Shown here piece by piece: positions 34,221 to 46,000 of a DNA stretch of 64,000 nucleotides; position 1 is the first letter of the stretch; the number at the start of each line of letters is the position of its first letter. Under the pieces are notes generated by a model, which saw nothing but the letters and a program-made list of their open reading frames with translations, ran no database searches and was not told the DNA's origin. The DNA is taken from contig ML210187.1 of the NCBI GenBank assembly GCA_004369085.1, positions 88,812 through 152,811 of the forward strand, given 5' to 3'. This DNA comes from Coprinopsis marcescibilis (lineage: Eukaryota; Basidiomycota; Agaricomycetes; Agaricales; Psathyrellaceae). Both the position numbers and the translations under genes were made by a program.

Positions 34221-36918
34221 TCACACTGCTGCAAAAGAACCATCATGCTCCCCAGCAGCCCTCGCCGACCACGTCTTCTTGGCATATTTCAGCAAATAAA
34301 CCACTGAGGTGGGCGTCATGCCTTCGATCCGCTTCGCCGCCCCCTACCGACAAAAGATTAGGCGACATAGTGCCAAACAGACCAAAAGAAACTTACAATC
34401 GTAGTAGGCCTAACGCGGTAGAGCTTTTCGACAACTTCCGAGCTCAGTCCCGGAACGCTAGAATACTCCATCCCAGGGTCAAGCATGAGCGACTCGTCCT
34501 CCATAAACACCTTGACGTCCGCTTCTTGTCGTGAAAGATGTGGACTGTAACGACCTAAAACAATAGGTCAGATCTGCAAAAAGGCAGCGACGTCGTTGTA
34601 TGTATCATACCCTCGATGTCCACTCGGGAAAGGATCTGAGAATCGACGGTTGCCAACTCTGGCACCACAGATTTCAAAATATCTGATGTGAGGCCAGGAT
34701 AGCGGAGCATGTAAAAGGCACTATGAAATGGTCAATACCGCGTTACGGATCCTTGGCAAACCTGAAGTACGTACTCCCGCCAGACACCGTCCCGGTTGAC
34801 ATGAACACCGTGCTCGGCCCAACCCTGAGGACTAAACTTGACCGATTTCAACAGTGCAATAACGGACTGGATGCTCTCCTGTGTCTCTTGAAGCACATCC
34901 CACCGATGATCTGATACGGCACCGGCAGCACGACCTGAACGAAAGGCAGTTGAGCGTCAACCTCAGACATACGGATAATTCCAACATACCTTTAGTGGTG
35001 AGTCTTAGATCGGCGTTGTCGCTTCGGATGGTCATACGGTACTCGGACCTTGAGGTGAACATTCGGTCTAGGGCACAGAATTTAGCACCAGGTCAAGGAA
35101 GAACGCCTCATATAACTACTTACAGGGCTCTTCGGCTCCTTTGACGATCAAGTCGTCAATCATCACGCCAGTGAACCCGTCAGCGCGAGTCAAGACCAGC
35201 GGCGGTCTTTCCAGAGCAGCGAGGCCAGCGTTGATACCCGCGACAATTCCTTGAGCACCAGCTTCTTCGTATCCGGTAGTACCTGACAAGGAATGAGTGC
35301 GAGTTCCTGGAAGGGTGGAGATAAAGTTACCATTGATCTGACCAGCGAGGAAGAGACCCTTGATACGCTTGGTTTCCAATGTAGCTACCCACAAAGACAG
35401 TTGATGATTGAAGGTATTGATGATTGATACACTCACGATTCAGCTCACGGGGGTCAATGTGGTCGTACTCTACACCATATGCAGGCCTGACCATTTTGAC
35501 GTTGTCCAGTCCGGGAATGGTGCGCATCATCGCCTCCTGGACGTCTTCTGGCAGGCTGCATGAGATTCCATTGGGATATATCACGTCTATAGGGACGGTC
35601 AGACCGTGGACTATACAATGTGAGGCAACTGACCGGAATCGTAGCCTTCAGGTTCAAGCCAAACGGTGTGGTGCTCTTTATGGCCGAATCGCAGAATCTT
35701 GGCTTCCAGAGAAGGGCAATATCGTGGACCTAATCAAAAGTAAGCTTCAGACAGAAATAGCAAATTCAACGTGACTCACCCTTCTTGGTCTCCTGGATAT
35801 GCACACTCTGATGTAGATTCTGCTTCACAATTTCGTGCGTCCGAGGGTTCGTGGTCGTCTTGAAACAAGGTACTTGATTTTTCGCGTTGTCCACTTCCTT
35901 GTTCAGGAAACTGAACGGAACAGGGACGACGTCGCCGACTTGCGCCTCCAATCCTGAAAAATCGATGGTCTTGCCGTCTAGTCGCGCCGGGGTGCCTGTT
36001 TGGAGACGACCGAGCTTGAAGCCGGCTGACGCAAGAGATGCGGACAGACCAGTTGGCGGGGAAGCATCGTCGCCAAGTCGCCCGGCCGGGAACCGCTTCA
36101 GACCTGTACTATCCTCGGTCATGCGAGGTTCAATTGCCTGAGGATGAACCACGCACCCATGTGGATCTCACCACCCAGAAACGTCCCCGTACAAATCACA
36201 ACTTGCGAACAGGATATCACTTCTCCGGTTTCTGTGTCGTGCGTATGAGCCTTGTCTGCGTGAAGAAGCAAACAGAAAAGGACGCACCCAGTTGAACACC
36301 CTTCACCTTTCCCCAGCTGGAACCTGAGTGCGAATGGTCAATGACCAGGTCAAACACGCTCCCAGCCTTGATGTCCAAGTTCTTGTACCCCGAAAGTATC
36401 TGCTGTACATTCGCTTTATAAAGTGTTCGGTCTATTTGTGTTCTAGGACCCTGATACCATGCGAAATTAGGTCTTTTCCTTGAAATGCACGAGAGACAGC
36501 TCACCCAAACAGCAGCACCCTTGCTCCTATTGAGGATTTGGTACTGAATCCCAGCTTTGTCGGCTACACGTCCCATTATACCATCCAGAGCATCGATTTC
36601 GCGAACCAGCGTGCCCTTCCCGACTCCTCCAATGGATGGGTTGCACGAAAGCTCCCCGATGGTTTCGACCTTCTGGGTCAACAGAACCGTCTTAGCACCT
36701 GTCCGAGCTGCGCCAGCTGCAGCCTCGCATCCTGCATGACCACCACCTATGACGCACACTGCCAAAATATCTAGTGAGTACTGCTGAGAATCCGAGCGGA
36801 AACACGAGAGCTCACCGTCATAATGCTGGGAATTGTCTACTTTTTCAGAAAAGCGTCTGATATTTAGGAAGGAGCGGCTTATACGGGCATTCTTGAAGCT
36901 TCTAAGGGCTGGTTTCAT
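34221..36918 (-). CDS. MTO1: MTO1/MnmG mitochondrial tRNA wobble-uridine modification enzyme
   Basis: FAD-dependent partner of the GTPase MSS1/MnmE in adding the 5-(carboxymethyl)aminomethyl-type group to wobble uridine of mitochondrial tRNAs. The N-terminus ([26 protein letters not shown]) is Arg-rich and acid-free, fitting a mitochondrial presequence. Then come the dinucleotide fold [151 protein letters not shown]; and [18 protein letters not shown]. The C-terminal helical domain ends [20 protein letters not shown]...GSFAAV. Many short introns; no break seen. Confidence 0.93.
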
Positions 36919-37135
36919 CCAGTATTAGAGTTACAAACTGATTAGAAAAGGATATAAAGGCTATTCATGAAAATCCTTTTCGGGCGAAATTCTTGGATGC
37001 GTCACGCACGGTCCATCAATAAGTCACGCGTACGGTTTTGACGTCCTGCCGCTAAATTCTGCGCGCGCCGCGCCCCGCGACGCGTTCAGCACTTTTGTCC
37101 CGCACCCCCATCATCGCGAGGGCTTTGCCAACAAA
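36919..37135. promoter_or_regulatory. Bidirectional MTO1/MSH2 promoter with two MCB-type boxes
   Basis: 217 bases between the two start codons. ACGCGT occurs at 37026-37031 and 37080-37085, 105 and 51 bases before the MSH2 ATG. ACGCGT is the MluI cell-cycle box bound by MBF in yeasts, where DNA-repair and replication genes are G1/S-regulated; use here is inferred. Confidence 0.55.
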
Positions 37136-40100
37136 ATGTCTCAAATGTACGGAAAAGATAAGGGTGACACGAATGGTAAAGTAGTCTTTTGCGCTAATAT
37201 TGTTTTCGACGCTGAAAGCTCGTCCAGACACCTATGACCCAGGTTTCATAGCATGGTTCCACAACCTCGAGCGGAAATCGCCAGAGACGGGCACCCTGCG
37301 CCTCTTTTTTCGCGAGGACTTCTATGCAGCGTACGGTCCAGACGCGCATTTTGTCGCCCAGAATGTTTTCCACACCAACTCTGTGATCAAGTACCTTGGA
37401 AAGGGTGGCACAGCAGGGCTTCCGACCGTTGCCCTAAAAACTAGCCAGGCTCATGGGTTACTACGAGAAGCCCTGACCTCAATGCAACTTAGAGTGGAGA
37501 TATATTCGCCGGATTCCAAAGGAAAGAAAAACGTTAAATTCAAGCTGGATAAAACGGTGCGTGTCATTTTTCCCTGTTACATTGGAGCTGGTTTTGATGA
37601 GCTGTCATAGGCCTCGCCAGGAAACCTGCAAGCAGTAGAAGACTTGCTTTTCGCTAATTCAGATGTAGTATCTGCGCCAATTATTATGGCCATTAAACTT
37701 GCTACATCTTCCATGGCCTCTGCACGGCTACGTTCAGTCGGTGTGGCCTTTGCGGATACCAGCGGGAGAGAGTTGGGGGTCTCTGATTTCAGCGACAACG
37801 ACTTGTTTTCAAACCTTGAGGTAACTTGAGTTTTCTTCGTTCGAGTCACGGCTTTACTCATTTGTCCCTAGTCTTTAATTATACAGTTGTCTGTTAAAGA
37901 GGCCATCATCCCAACGGGTACAGCGAGCCAAACGACCGACCGCGACATCGATCTTAACAAGCTCAAAGCCGTGCTGGACCGATGCAACATTATCGTCACA
38001 GAGAGGAAACCCAGTACGTTCAAGTTAAAATTCTCTCATCTTGTGCTCACGCTCTTTAAGGTGAATTCAACGTCAAAAACATCGACTCGGACCTGCCCAT
38101 ACTTCTTAAACCTTCCGCAATCACATCAAGCTCCTCCACAGATCTCGCTGTAATCATACGTGCGTCTTTATTTGCTTCATCGCATCACTCTCGTCTAATG
38201 CCCATTTACAGCGCAATTGAGCCTTCCAACTGCACCAGGCGCGCTTTCTGCTCTCATCAACTACCTCGGCCTTATGGGAGATCAAAACAACCACGGCGCA
38301 TTTACGATCAGAACACACGACCTGACCCAATTTATGCGCTTGGACGCAAGTGCACTTAGAGCACTGAACTTGGTTGAGGGTCCCGGAAAGATTGTGAGTG
38401 ATGTGTTTTGTTATTTCCGGAAATTATGCTAAAGCTGATTTTCTCTAAGGGAGGGTCAAGTAAAACTACGACCCTCTTCGGAATCTTAAACAAGTGCAAG
38501 ACGTCCCAGGGCTCCAGACTGCTAGGGACCTGGTTGAAGCAACCGCTTGTTAACCTTCATGAGATTCGTAAGTCGCTTCGTGTAATCGCGGTCCTGACAC
38601 TCATACGTACTCGGTCTCCAGATAAACGTCAGACCTTGGTGGAAGTGTTTGTTGACGACCTAAACAATCGTAGGACGTTGCAGGTACGTTTCACCCCATG
38701 CGTTAGCAAAGCCCCACTAATTCTGTGTCTAGGATGAATATCTGAAGTTCATGCCAGATTTGACACGCATTCACAAGCGTTTCCAGAAGGGCGTCGCAAC
38801 TCTAGAGGACGCAGTTCGTGTCTATCAAGTGGTGCTAAAGGTTGGCTTCTCGCTGTTGCATCGCTGGTAGTTGTTCACGTGCCCACCATCTCAGCTTCCA
38901 GGCATGGTAGAGACGTTGGAAGATGTTCAAGCAGATGACGAAGCCAAGTTGTCATTGATCACAGAAACTTTCACGAACCCCTACAAGGTCTGTCCGGGAA
39001 ATCGTTTTCCTCTCGATGCTCGCTGAACATGCCCCTCGTTTCAGGAATCTAATGCGAGTCTGGCGAAGTATGGCGAACTAATTGAAGAAACGATTGACCT
39101 TGAAGAGCTGGATAAACATAACTACGTGATCAAACCTGACTACGACACGGAGCTTCAAAAGCTTCACGACCAGTTGAACGATGTGGGTGAGCCTCTTTCG
39201 GCGTAATATCCAGTATACTAAACTCCCATTAGGTTCGCGACGGGTTGGACAAAGAGCATAGAAGGACAGGAAACGACCTTAACCTTGAGTTGGACAAGAA
39301 GCTCCACTTAGAGAACAATCCAACATATGGGTATTGTTTCCGACTGACTAAGAATGTACGTTGCTCTTTCTCTTGTTTCCCCTGTACATTTGTGTTTATC
39401 CTGTGTTTAGGATGCCAAGAAGCTGCCAGGCGATGCTATCGAATTGGCTACCACCAAAAGCGGGCTTCACTTTCTTACTCCGAAACTTAAGGCATTGGCC
39501 AATCAGTTTAAAGAGCTATCGCAGGCCTACGCTCACACGCAGAGGGGTGTTGTGAAGCAAGTGGTACAAATTGCCGGTAAGCGTCGCCCAAAATTTGAAA
39601 CCCCGTTGGTTAACTCTTTGCTAGCTACTTATGGCCCTGTTTTTGACACCCTGAACGGTATTCTTGCGCATCTCGATGTCATTCTGAGGTGTGCACAGTG
39701 GCCCCGTCTCGATCTCACTCAGCTGACTTGCACCCAGTTTTGCCCATGTCGCGGTTAACGCACCAACAGCATACGTCAAACCCAAGGTTGTTCAGAAAGG
39801 TGGGTGATTGCTTGGCCCATTGATAACCGGAACGCAGGCAATCTTAACTCCTCCTGCTTCCTTCTCGCCGTGGCTTAGATTCTGGAAGCCTTATATTAGA
39901 AGAGGCCAGGCACCCATGCCTTGAACTCCAAGATGGGATCAACTTTATCCCGAACAACGTCGAGATGATCAAAGGTGCGGGGAATCTCATTCATTCTGTT
40001 GATTGGCTTTTTGACTCGGCCTTTTGGTTGTTCTAGATAAGAGCGAGTTCCAGATCATAAGTGAGGTTTCGTGGTTCTGTCCCTGAGATATATGTGCTGA

Positions 40101-41334
40101 TTGATTGCTTAGCTGGACCTAATATGGGCGGAAAGTCCACGTATATCCGTCAGGTTAGGCTTAGCTCGTTGCCTTTCTTTGGCCAGTCCTGACAATATTC
40201 TATAGGTTGGTGTGATAGCGCTCATGGCTCAAATTGGGTCCTTTGTTCCTTGCGCGGAGGCAGAGTTGCCCGTCTTCGACTCGATTCTGTGTCGAGTAGG
40301 TGCAGGCGACAGTCAGCTGAAGGGAGTCTCAACCTTCATGGCGGAGATGTTGGAAACTGCCACGATTCTAAGAGTATGCTCATTTCTTTGTCCCGAAAAG
40401 AGACTGCTGATAGGGTGTTTCCAGTCTGCCACTAACAACTCGCTCATCATCATCGACGAGCTCGGAAGAGGTACATCTTCCATGACAGCCAACGAGCCCT
40501 TTCTGACGCTGATATAGGTACTTCGACTTATGATGGTTTCGGCCTTGCGTGGGCCATCTCAGAGTACGTTGCCTTTACTACTTTCCTGTAACATTTGGCT
40601 AAGTCGGTGTCCAGACACATTGCTTCCGAAATCCACGCATTCTGCCTTTTCGCTACGCACTTCCACGAGTTGACCAATCTCGACCAGCAAATCAAGCATG
40701 TGAAGAATTTACACGTCGTCGCACATGTGTCAAAAGGCAGTTCAGATCGAGCGTATCGTCAGGAAGATATCGCACTTCTGTATCGAGTGGAGCCCGGTTA
40801 GTTGCTTTGGAGCTGTGCGTTTAGTTGCCCGGTCTGACCGCGATGCTTCATTTACCAGGTGTCTCGGATCAAAGCTTTGGTATTCATGTTGCAGAGTTGG
40901 CGAATTTCCCGGAAGATGTTGTCAAGGTCGGACACTATTTCAGGTGTTGCAGTCTTCCTTGCTGACTATGCTACTCTCAGCTCGCTAGGAAGAACGCTCA
41001 AGAACTCGAAGAGTTCAAAATAGATGGTCGGTGGTTGTCTTGGCGGTTTTGTTTGAACGGTTGTGTCTGACCGTGTCATCCTGTTACAGAAACTGGCAAG
41101 GAGGCTTTCTCGCCTGAAGTGGTCGACTCTGGTATCCAGACGATCATGTCCTTCTTCGAAGCTTGGACGAAGAATACTCAAGTGTCAGGAGATGAGGACG
41201 TGGTTATGGCTGAAGCGGATGGGGATGACGAAGGTCCTGAAGCACAGTTGAAGGCCCTTCAGGAAAGTTTGGCTCGCTTCCAACCCCAGATTGAAGCCAA
41301 TCCCTGGTTACAATCACTTGTCGCCTCGTTCTGA
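37136..41334 (+). CDS. MSH2: DNA mismatch repair protein MSH2
   Basis: MutS homologue that pairs with MSH6 or MSH3 to recognise mismatches and loops. Starts [13 protein letters not shown], then exon 2 [17 protein letters not shown] and [22 protein letters not shown] (domain I without the MSH6-type mismatch Phe). Further on are [58 protein letters not shown] and [17 protein letters not shown]. The Walker A loop is [14 protein letters not shown] (split by an intron before it) and [26 protein letters not shown] follows; Walker B/D-loop is [24 protein letters not shown], then FATHFHELT and [17 protein letters not shown]. The acidic insert [15 protein letters not shown] precedes the C-terminus. 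About twenty short introns. All ATPase motifs are intact. Divergent with MTO1. Confidence 0.95.
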
Positions 41335-41393
41335 ACATGGGGTTCAGCGAATATAGCAGCTTCTGAGCGTGGGGTTCAGCGAACGTAGCAAGC
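41329..41393 (+). repeat. Direct tandem repeat across the MSH2 stop codon
   Basis: Two adjacent units of 32-33 bases (41329-41360 and 41361-41393), sharing GGGGTTCAGCGAA and GTAGCA/ATAGCA; a third start (TTCTGAACAT) follows. Unit 1 contains the stop codon. Confidence 0.75.
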
Positions 41394-41743
41394 TTCTGAA
41401 CATACATTTTGCCCATTGATCTTCGCTTTGGTGCTTCCTCCATGTTCTCTTCTCTTGCTGTACATTTTTTCGGTTTCACAGTATCCTATACCTACCTTAC
41501 TCACCTACTTAATTTGTAGCTATTTTCTCTGCTTTCGCCTTCTGGCTGCATATATTGTACATTACACACGTATTTCGATCCGACAACCCACCGGGAACGG
41601 ACTCGGTTGCGGTTCTTCGTGTAAGCGAAACACGTCGCATTTACTCAAGCCACTGCAGGATATTATGAATATCCGAACAATGCCTCGGCGTTCCCTTCCT
41701 CTTGCAATTTTGGGGTTCTCGTCTATTCACGTCTCAGTCTACG

Positions 41744-41760
41744 AAACCCTAACCCTAAAA
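41744..41760 (-). repeat. Interstitial telomere-like motif
   Basis: AAACCCTAACCCTAAAA, i.e. two CCCTAA units. TTAGGG is the usual basidiomycete telomere repeat; two units may be chance. Confidence 0.4.
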
Positions 41761-43758
41761 CTCGTTTGGGGCGTTGAACCCGGTTCCCAGTGGTGTCGGT
41801 GTCTGTGTCACTTGTCCTTGTATCGTTTCCACTCTCTGGAATAGGGTTGATTTATCCAGCTGTCTGGCGGAGTCGAGATTCTCTTCCCGCTGTGCTTTGG
41901 GATCTATAGGGCCTTACAGTCGGCACACACAGAATACAGGAACCTATTTTTGAGATCCGGCTCCGATTTCGGGAACTCGACCGCAGGAGCTTGGGAACTG
42001 AACGCTTCGGATTGCCCCAAGGCCTAGTTCTGTACGAGCTACGAGGCTCAGATACGGCAACTTTGTACACCTCTGCTCCTCAAAGCTCCCTGCCTGCTTT
42101 CGACGCGTCTCACGACCTAACCGGCGGCTGACATTGACAGCACCGCAATCTATACCCGTTGGAGCTACCGATCGAGACCAACGACATCGACAAGTACACG
42201 ACACAGGGTAAAGCTGCAAGCCTTGTTCAGGAAGGACTGGCAAGGATCAATCTCTACCGGGAGGTTCCATAGAAATGGGGTACATTCGGGGCATTTATGC
42301 GGATGCTTGCCATTTTGGGCGTTTGAAAAAGGAAAGGACTCTAATCAAACTTCCCAGCTAATGCGGTGGCCGTGCGTAAGTAATGGTAATAGTTGAGCTC
42401 CAGATAACTTACGAGGAGCAGGTGCAATTTCTTTTGGGGCAAACGCCAAACTTGGAGCAGATTTCAATTCTATGCCAATAGGTTGGAGCTTTTGAGCGAC
42501 TTCTCGACCTTCTACTGTGTGAAACGGTCGGTTTGAACGGAATCTGGGAGCTCAGCAGGGTTATTTTGAATTGGCTAACGGCACAAGCAATTTAACTCAA
42601 AATTGTCGCGAGCTTAGAGTGGCGGGAGTGTAAGACCAGCCATCTTTCCGTTGGCAGTAGCGCGGAGACCACTCTCTGTCGCGTGTCGCGTAGGCGCCCA
42701 ATGGATTTGAAGAATTCGAGAAATGTGGCGAAGATCACGAAGACGCGTTCGTTCCTTGGTCTTCGCCGTTCGGTGAGCGGTAATGAATTGTGGGCGGACA
42801 AAGCAAGTTGCGAAAAGAGTATGCGCGCAGGGTCAAGGGTAAGTACATTCGTTTCATTCTACCTGGGAAGAACCTTCGTATGAACCTTGTTTGCAGACCC
42901 TGAGGCCTCGGAATCCTCATTTACTCTGGATCATAGACCTCCCTAAATGGCCGTATGTTTCGGTGGCGGGACAAGAATGTCTTCAGGCTCTATGAATTGC
43001 CGGTATTCTGCACAGAATTTTCGGCGTGATGAACTTTAGCTAACATACCCATACCAGAGCGGCGCGTACCCGCCATGTCAAAGATTCTTATCATCCGACA
43101 TCTCCAAGGACTCGAAGAACGGGGGTATGAGCCTCGAGGCATCGCCCGCCAAACAACGACCTCGGCTCCATGCTCATACAAGGCGAAGATGTGCGACGTT
43201 GGCTACATCGCTCAGGGTCGTGGTTGACCCATGGACCTCGACTGGTCAATTAAGGAAGTTTGAAATCATGCTGCCTCAGTGGGTCAACCCTATGATCGCG
43301 GATTGCATTCTCCACGCCACCTCGAGGTAGAGATGATCAAATGTGATACGTGATTTTGCGGCTTATTGTCTGTGTTACGAGAAGCCACCGGGATGGAACT
43401 TGAGCAGGGCTTGGACTGGGAAGAGTAATTGACGGTACTTCTACGAGACCTACGCCGCTCAGGTGCTGCGAGCTCCTGGCAAGTACCCATGGCGCTTGTG
43501 CCACTGGGAAGAGCAGAATTCTGAAGTCGACATTGCGACGATCGTTCGATATTCATGTATTTCTAATTAATCCTTTCGCTGCATAAGCTCTCCACGGTAC
43601 TCACGGATAATAGGTCTCTATGTAAGATATGACTTACGGTTTGTCGTCGTGCCCGGCAACTTTTTTGCCTGAATGCCCACTAATAGTACTTAGTTGTAAC
43701 TTTTCGCGTCAGGCGCAGCGCTTGGCACTATGGCAGCGGTTCCCGCGCCGAAGTCCGG

Positions 43759-43779
43759 CCTCGGCGTGGACCGCCGAGG
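43759..43779. repeat. Perfect inverted repeat (hairpin)
   Basis: CCTCGGCG and CGCCGAGG separated by five bases. Confidence 0.5.
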
Positions 43780-46000
43780 TTACAACAATGCGTCCGCAGA
43801 AATGATCTTGCAGCCTTCTGAGCGATGGAGTGAGATGATGTCGGACCCGAACATCGTGGTGAACATTGGCCCTTCCAGCTAGCGTCGCGCCGGGCGCTCT
43901 TTGTGCTGCGCGCGGTGCAGTGGGGGAGCTCAGCCATTGGGCCTGGGCGCTAAAAAGGCTTTGCCACGTAGCACTTTATGCGCGCTAATTTTGCAAGGTT
44001 TGAGTTGTCAACCTAACTGGACTCTTTAATTTAAGGAATGCCTCGAGGCAGGAAAGGCTCCTTAACTTGGTTTCGCGAGACATCGATGGACATGTATGGT
44101 AACATCAATCCTAAAATACGAAATCAGGGTTCACTGTACTACCACGAGACTAGTAATGCCTCGAGGTGTTTGTATTAACGTTGGTGCTCGGTGGTTAGGT
44201 AGGTGAGGTACAATTCTGGGCCTCGTGTTTGACTTGGCCAATAGACGGGTGCGAACCTTTTCGCTTACGGTGGAAGTTATATTGGGCGGAGGTGCAAATT
44301 GGATCCCCGTATGTCTGATCATTCATGGATGTCTACATACATACATCATCGAAAGTTAGTAATAGAAGGTCTGGTAATTGCTCTGAATGGGGAGAGCGCC
44401 CGCGATCCTGGGCCCTGGCTCTCAGGCTGAGATTTTACATGCGTCCTCTTCACAAGTGGGATATAGCTTCGCTCTACGAATTCGTCAATGGTATGTAGTA
44501 TGTAGGTGTGGAGTAAAAGTGGCGGTTGGAAGGCGGTCCTCGACGGGGAAAGGATTGGTCGGAGGTCGACAACACCGTCGAATGTAATTTAACTCTGGTC
44601 ACCCTCTTTCGAGAAACCGAGATCAGACATTCGAAAACGGTCAGGATCGGGGCCTTGCCAATAATAATGTTATGATTGGAAAGACAGCCTCGAAGACAGG
44701 TTCTGTCAGCCTCTGAAGGACGTGTGTACGTAGCTATGGTAAGGGATGTCGAGCGAGGACGTCTTCGACTTTGATGGAGTTTTTTTATCTGGGCTGGGAG
44801 ATAAAATTGGAAGCTTCGAGCGCTCGGCATAGCTTTGTGAAGGTTGGTGCCATTCTGCATGCCTTCATTCGAGGGACGTTGAGTAAAGGAAAAGGAAAAG
44901 TTTCCATGCACAGCTGCGGAGAGGTTGTAATCTACCTTGTATGGGTTCTGTCCATGCATCGACATCGATCGCTACGTCGGCGTGAGTCGGACTCAGGTTG
45001 TGCGCGAAATTTCATCCTCAAATCGGGTGTCGCGTACCCAGCGAGCCCGAACTTTATATATACCTACATAAATACGTGGCGGAAATAATTTTTTTTTCCG
45101 TGTTTCGAGGGAAGATTAGACATTAGGAGGGGGATAATGTGGACCTCCGAGAGAGAGTTTGTCCACCGGAGCTGATACTACTATCACCACCTATTCTCCT
45201 TGATTCATATGTGTGTACTTACAGTGCTTTGCATAACTTCTTGCACAACATCATTCGTGAAATTCGTGAGATTGCGGACGGCACCCCGGCTGACTACCAT
45301 TTAGAGGGAGTCGAAATCGACGCTAGTCAAGGTCCCAAGCTGATGACAGAGCCAAAATAAGAAATGTTGGTTCGTTTTCGGGGTCTCTTGCACCAGATCA
45401 CGACGAGTGAAAGAAAGTTCGTGTGCAAGACGTTAAAAGCACTGTAAAATAAAAAGACATCATGAACGTCGTCGGAGGTAGGCAGAGGAAACGCTTGGTA
45501 TGTGTGCTACTTGGGACCTCGATGATCAGATAATCAAATTAGATACCACTAGCCTCTACCAGCTAATTACCGCAAGGTCCGGGAAAATGCTTTTCGTTGG
45601 ATCTAATCGGTAAAATGAAGTTTACCGCTTAAACACATATGCTTGAATCCTGCAAAATTCACACTGGGTGATTGATAGATATAGTATAAAGATGAGGGAG
45701 GTGTGCAACGAACTTGATGTTCGTCTGGATAATACTTTAAAGTGGGGATCGGTGGGGACCAAATTGTAATCCGGGATTTAAGCCCATTTGAAGGCTGTGT
45801 GCGATAGACGACAATCGAGGGTCTCTACCCGACATTGTTGTTCGCCTTAGATATAATTTACACCTGCAGGGTTAAGACTAAAAGCAGCAGGTCCAAAGAC
45901 GTTCGAATTATCGGAACTCTTCTCCGTCAGCGTCCACAAGCGTGCCTACACAAAAATCGAAATTCATTCAAGCGAGGAGATGGATGGAAACAGTTAATCT

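Larger units (their letters stand above)
41394..46000. other. Gene desert, left half
   Basis: Nothing longer than about 160 codons is open and no frame shows a family pattern or usable splice chain. Contains a telomere-like motif (41,744-41,760) and a perfect 8-base hairpin (43,759-43,779). The 5' part must hold the MSH2 3' UTR. Confidence 0.5.
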
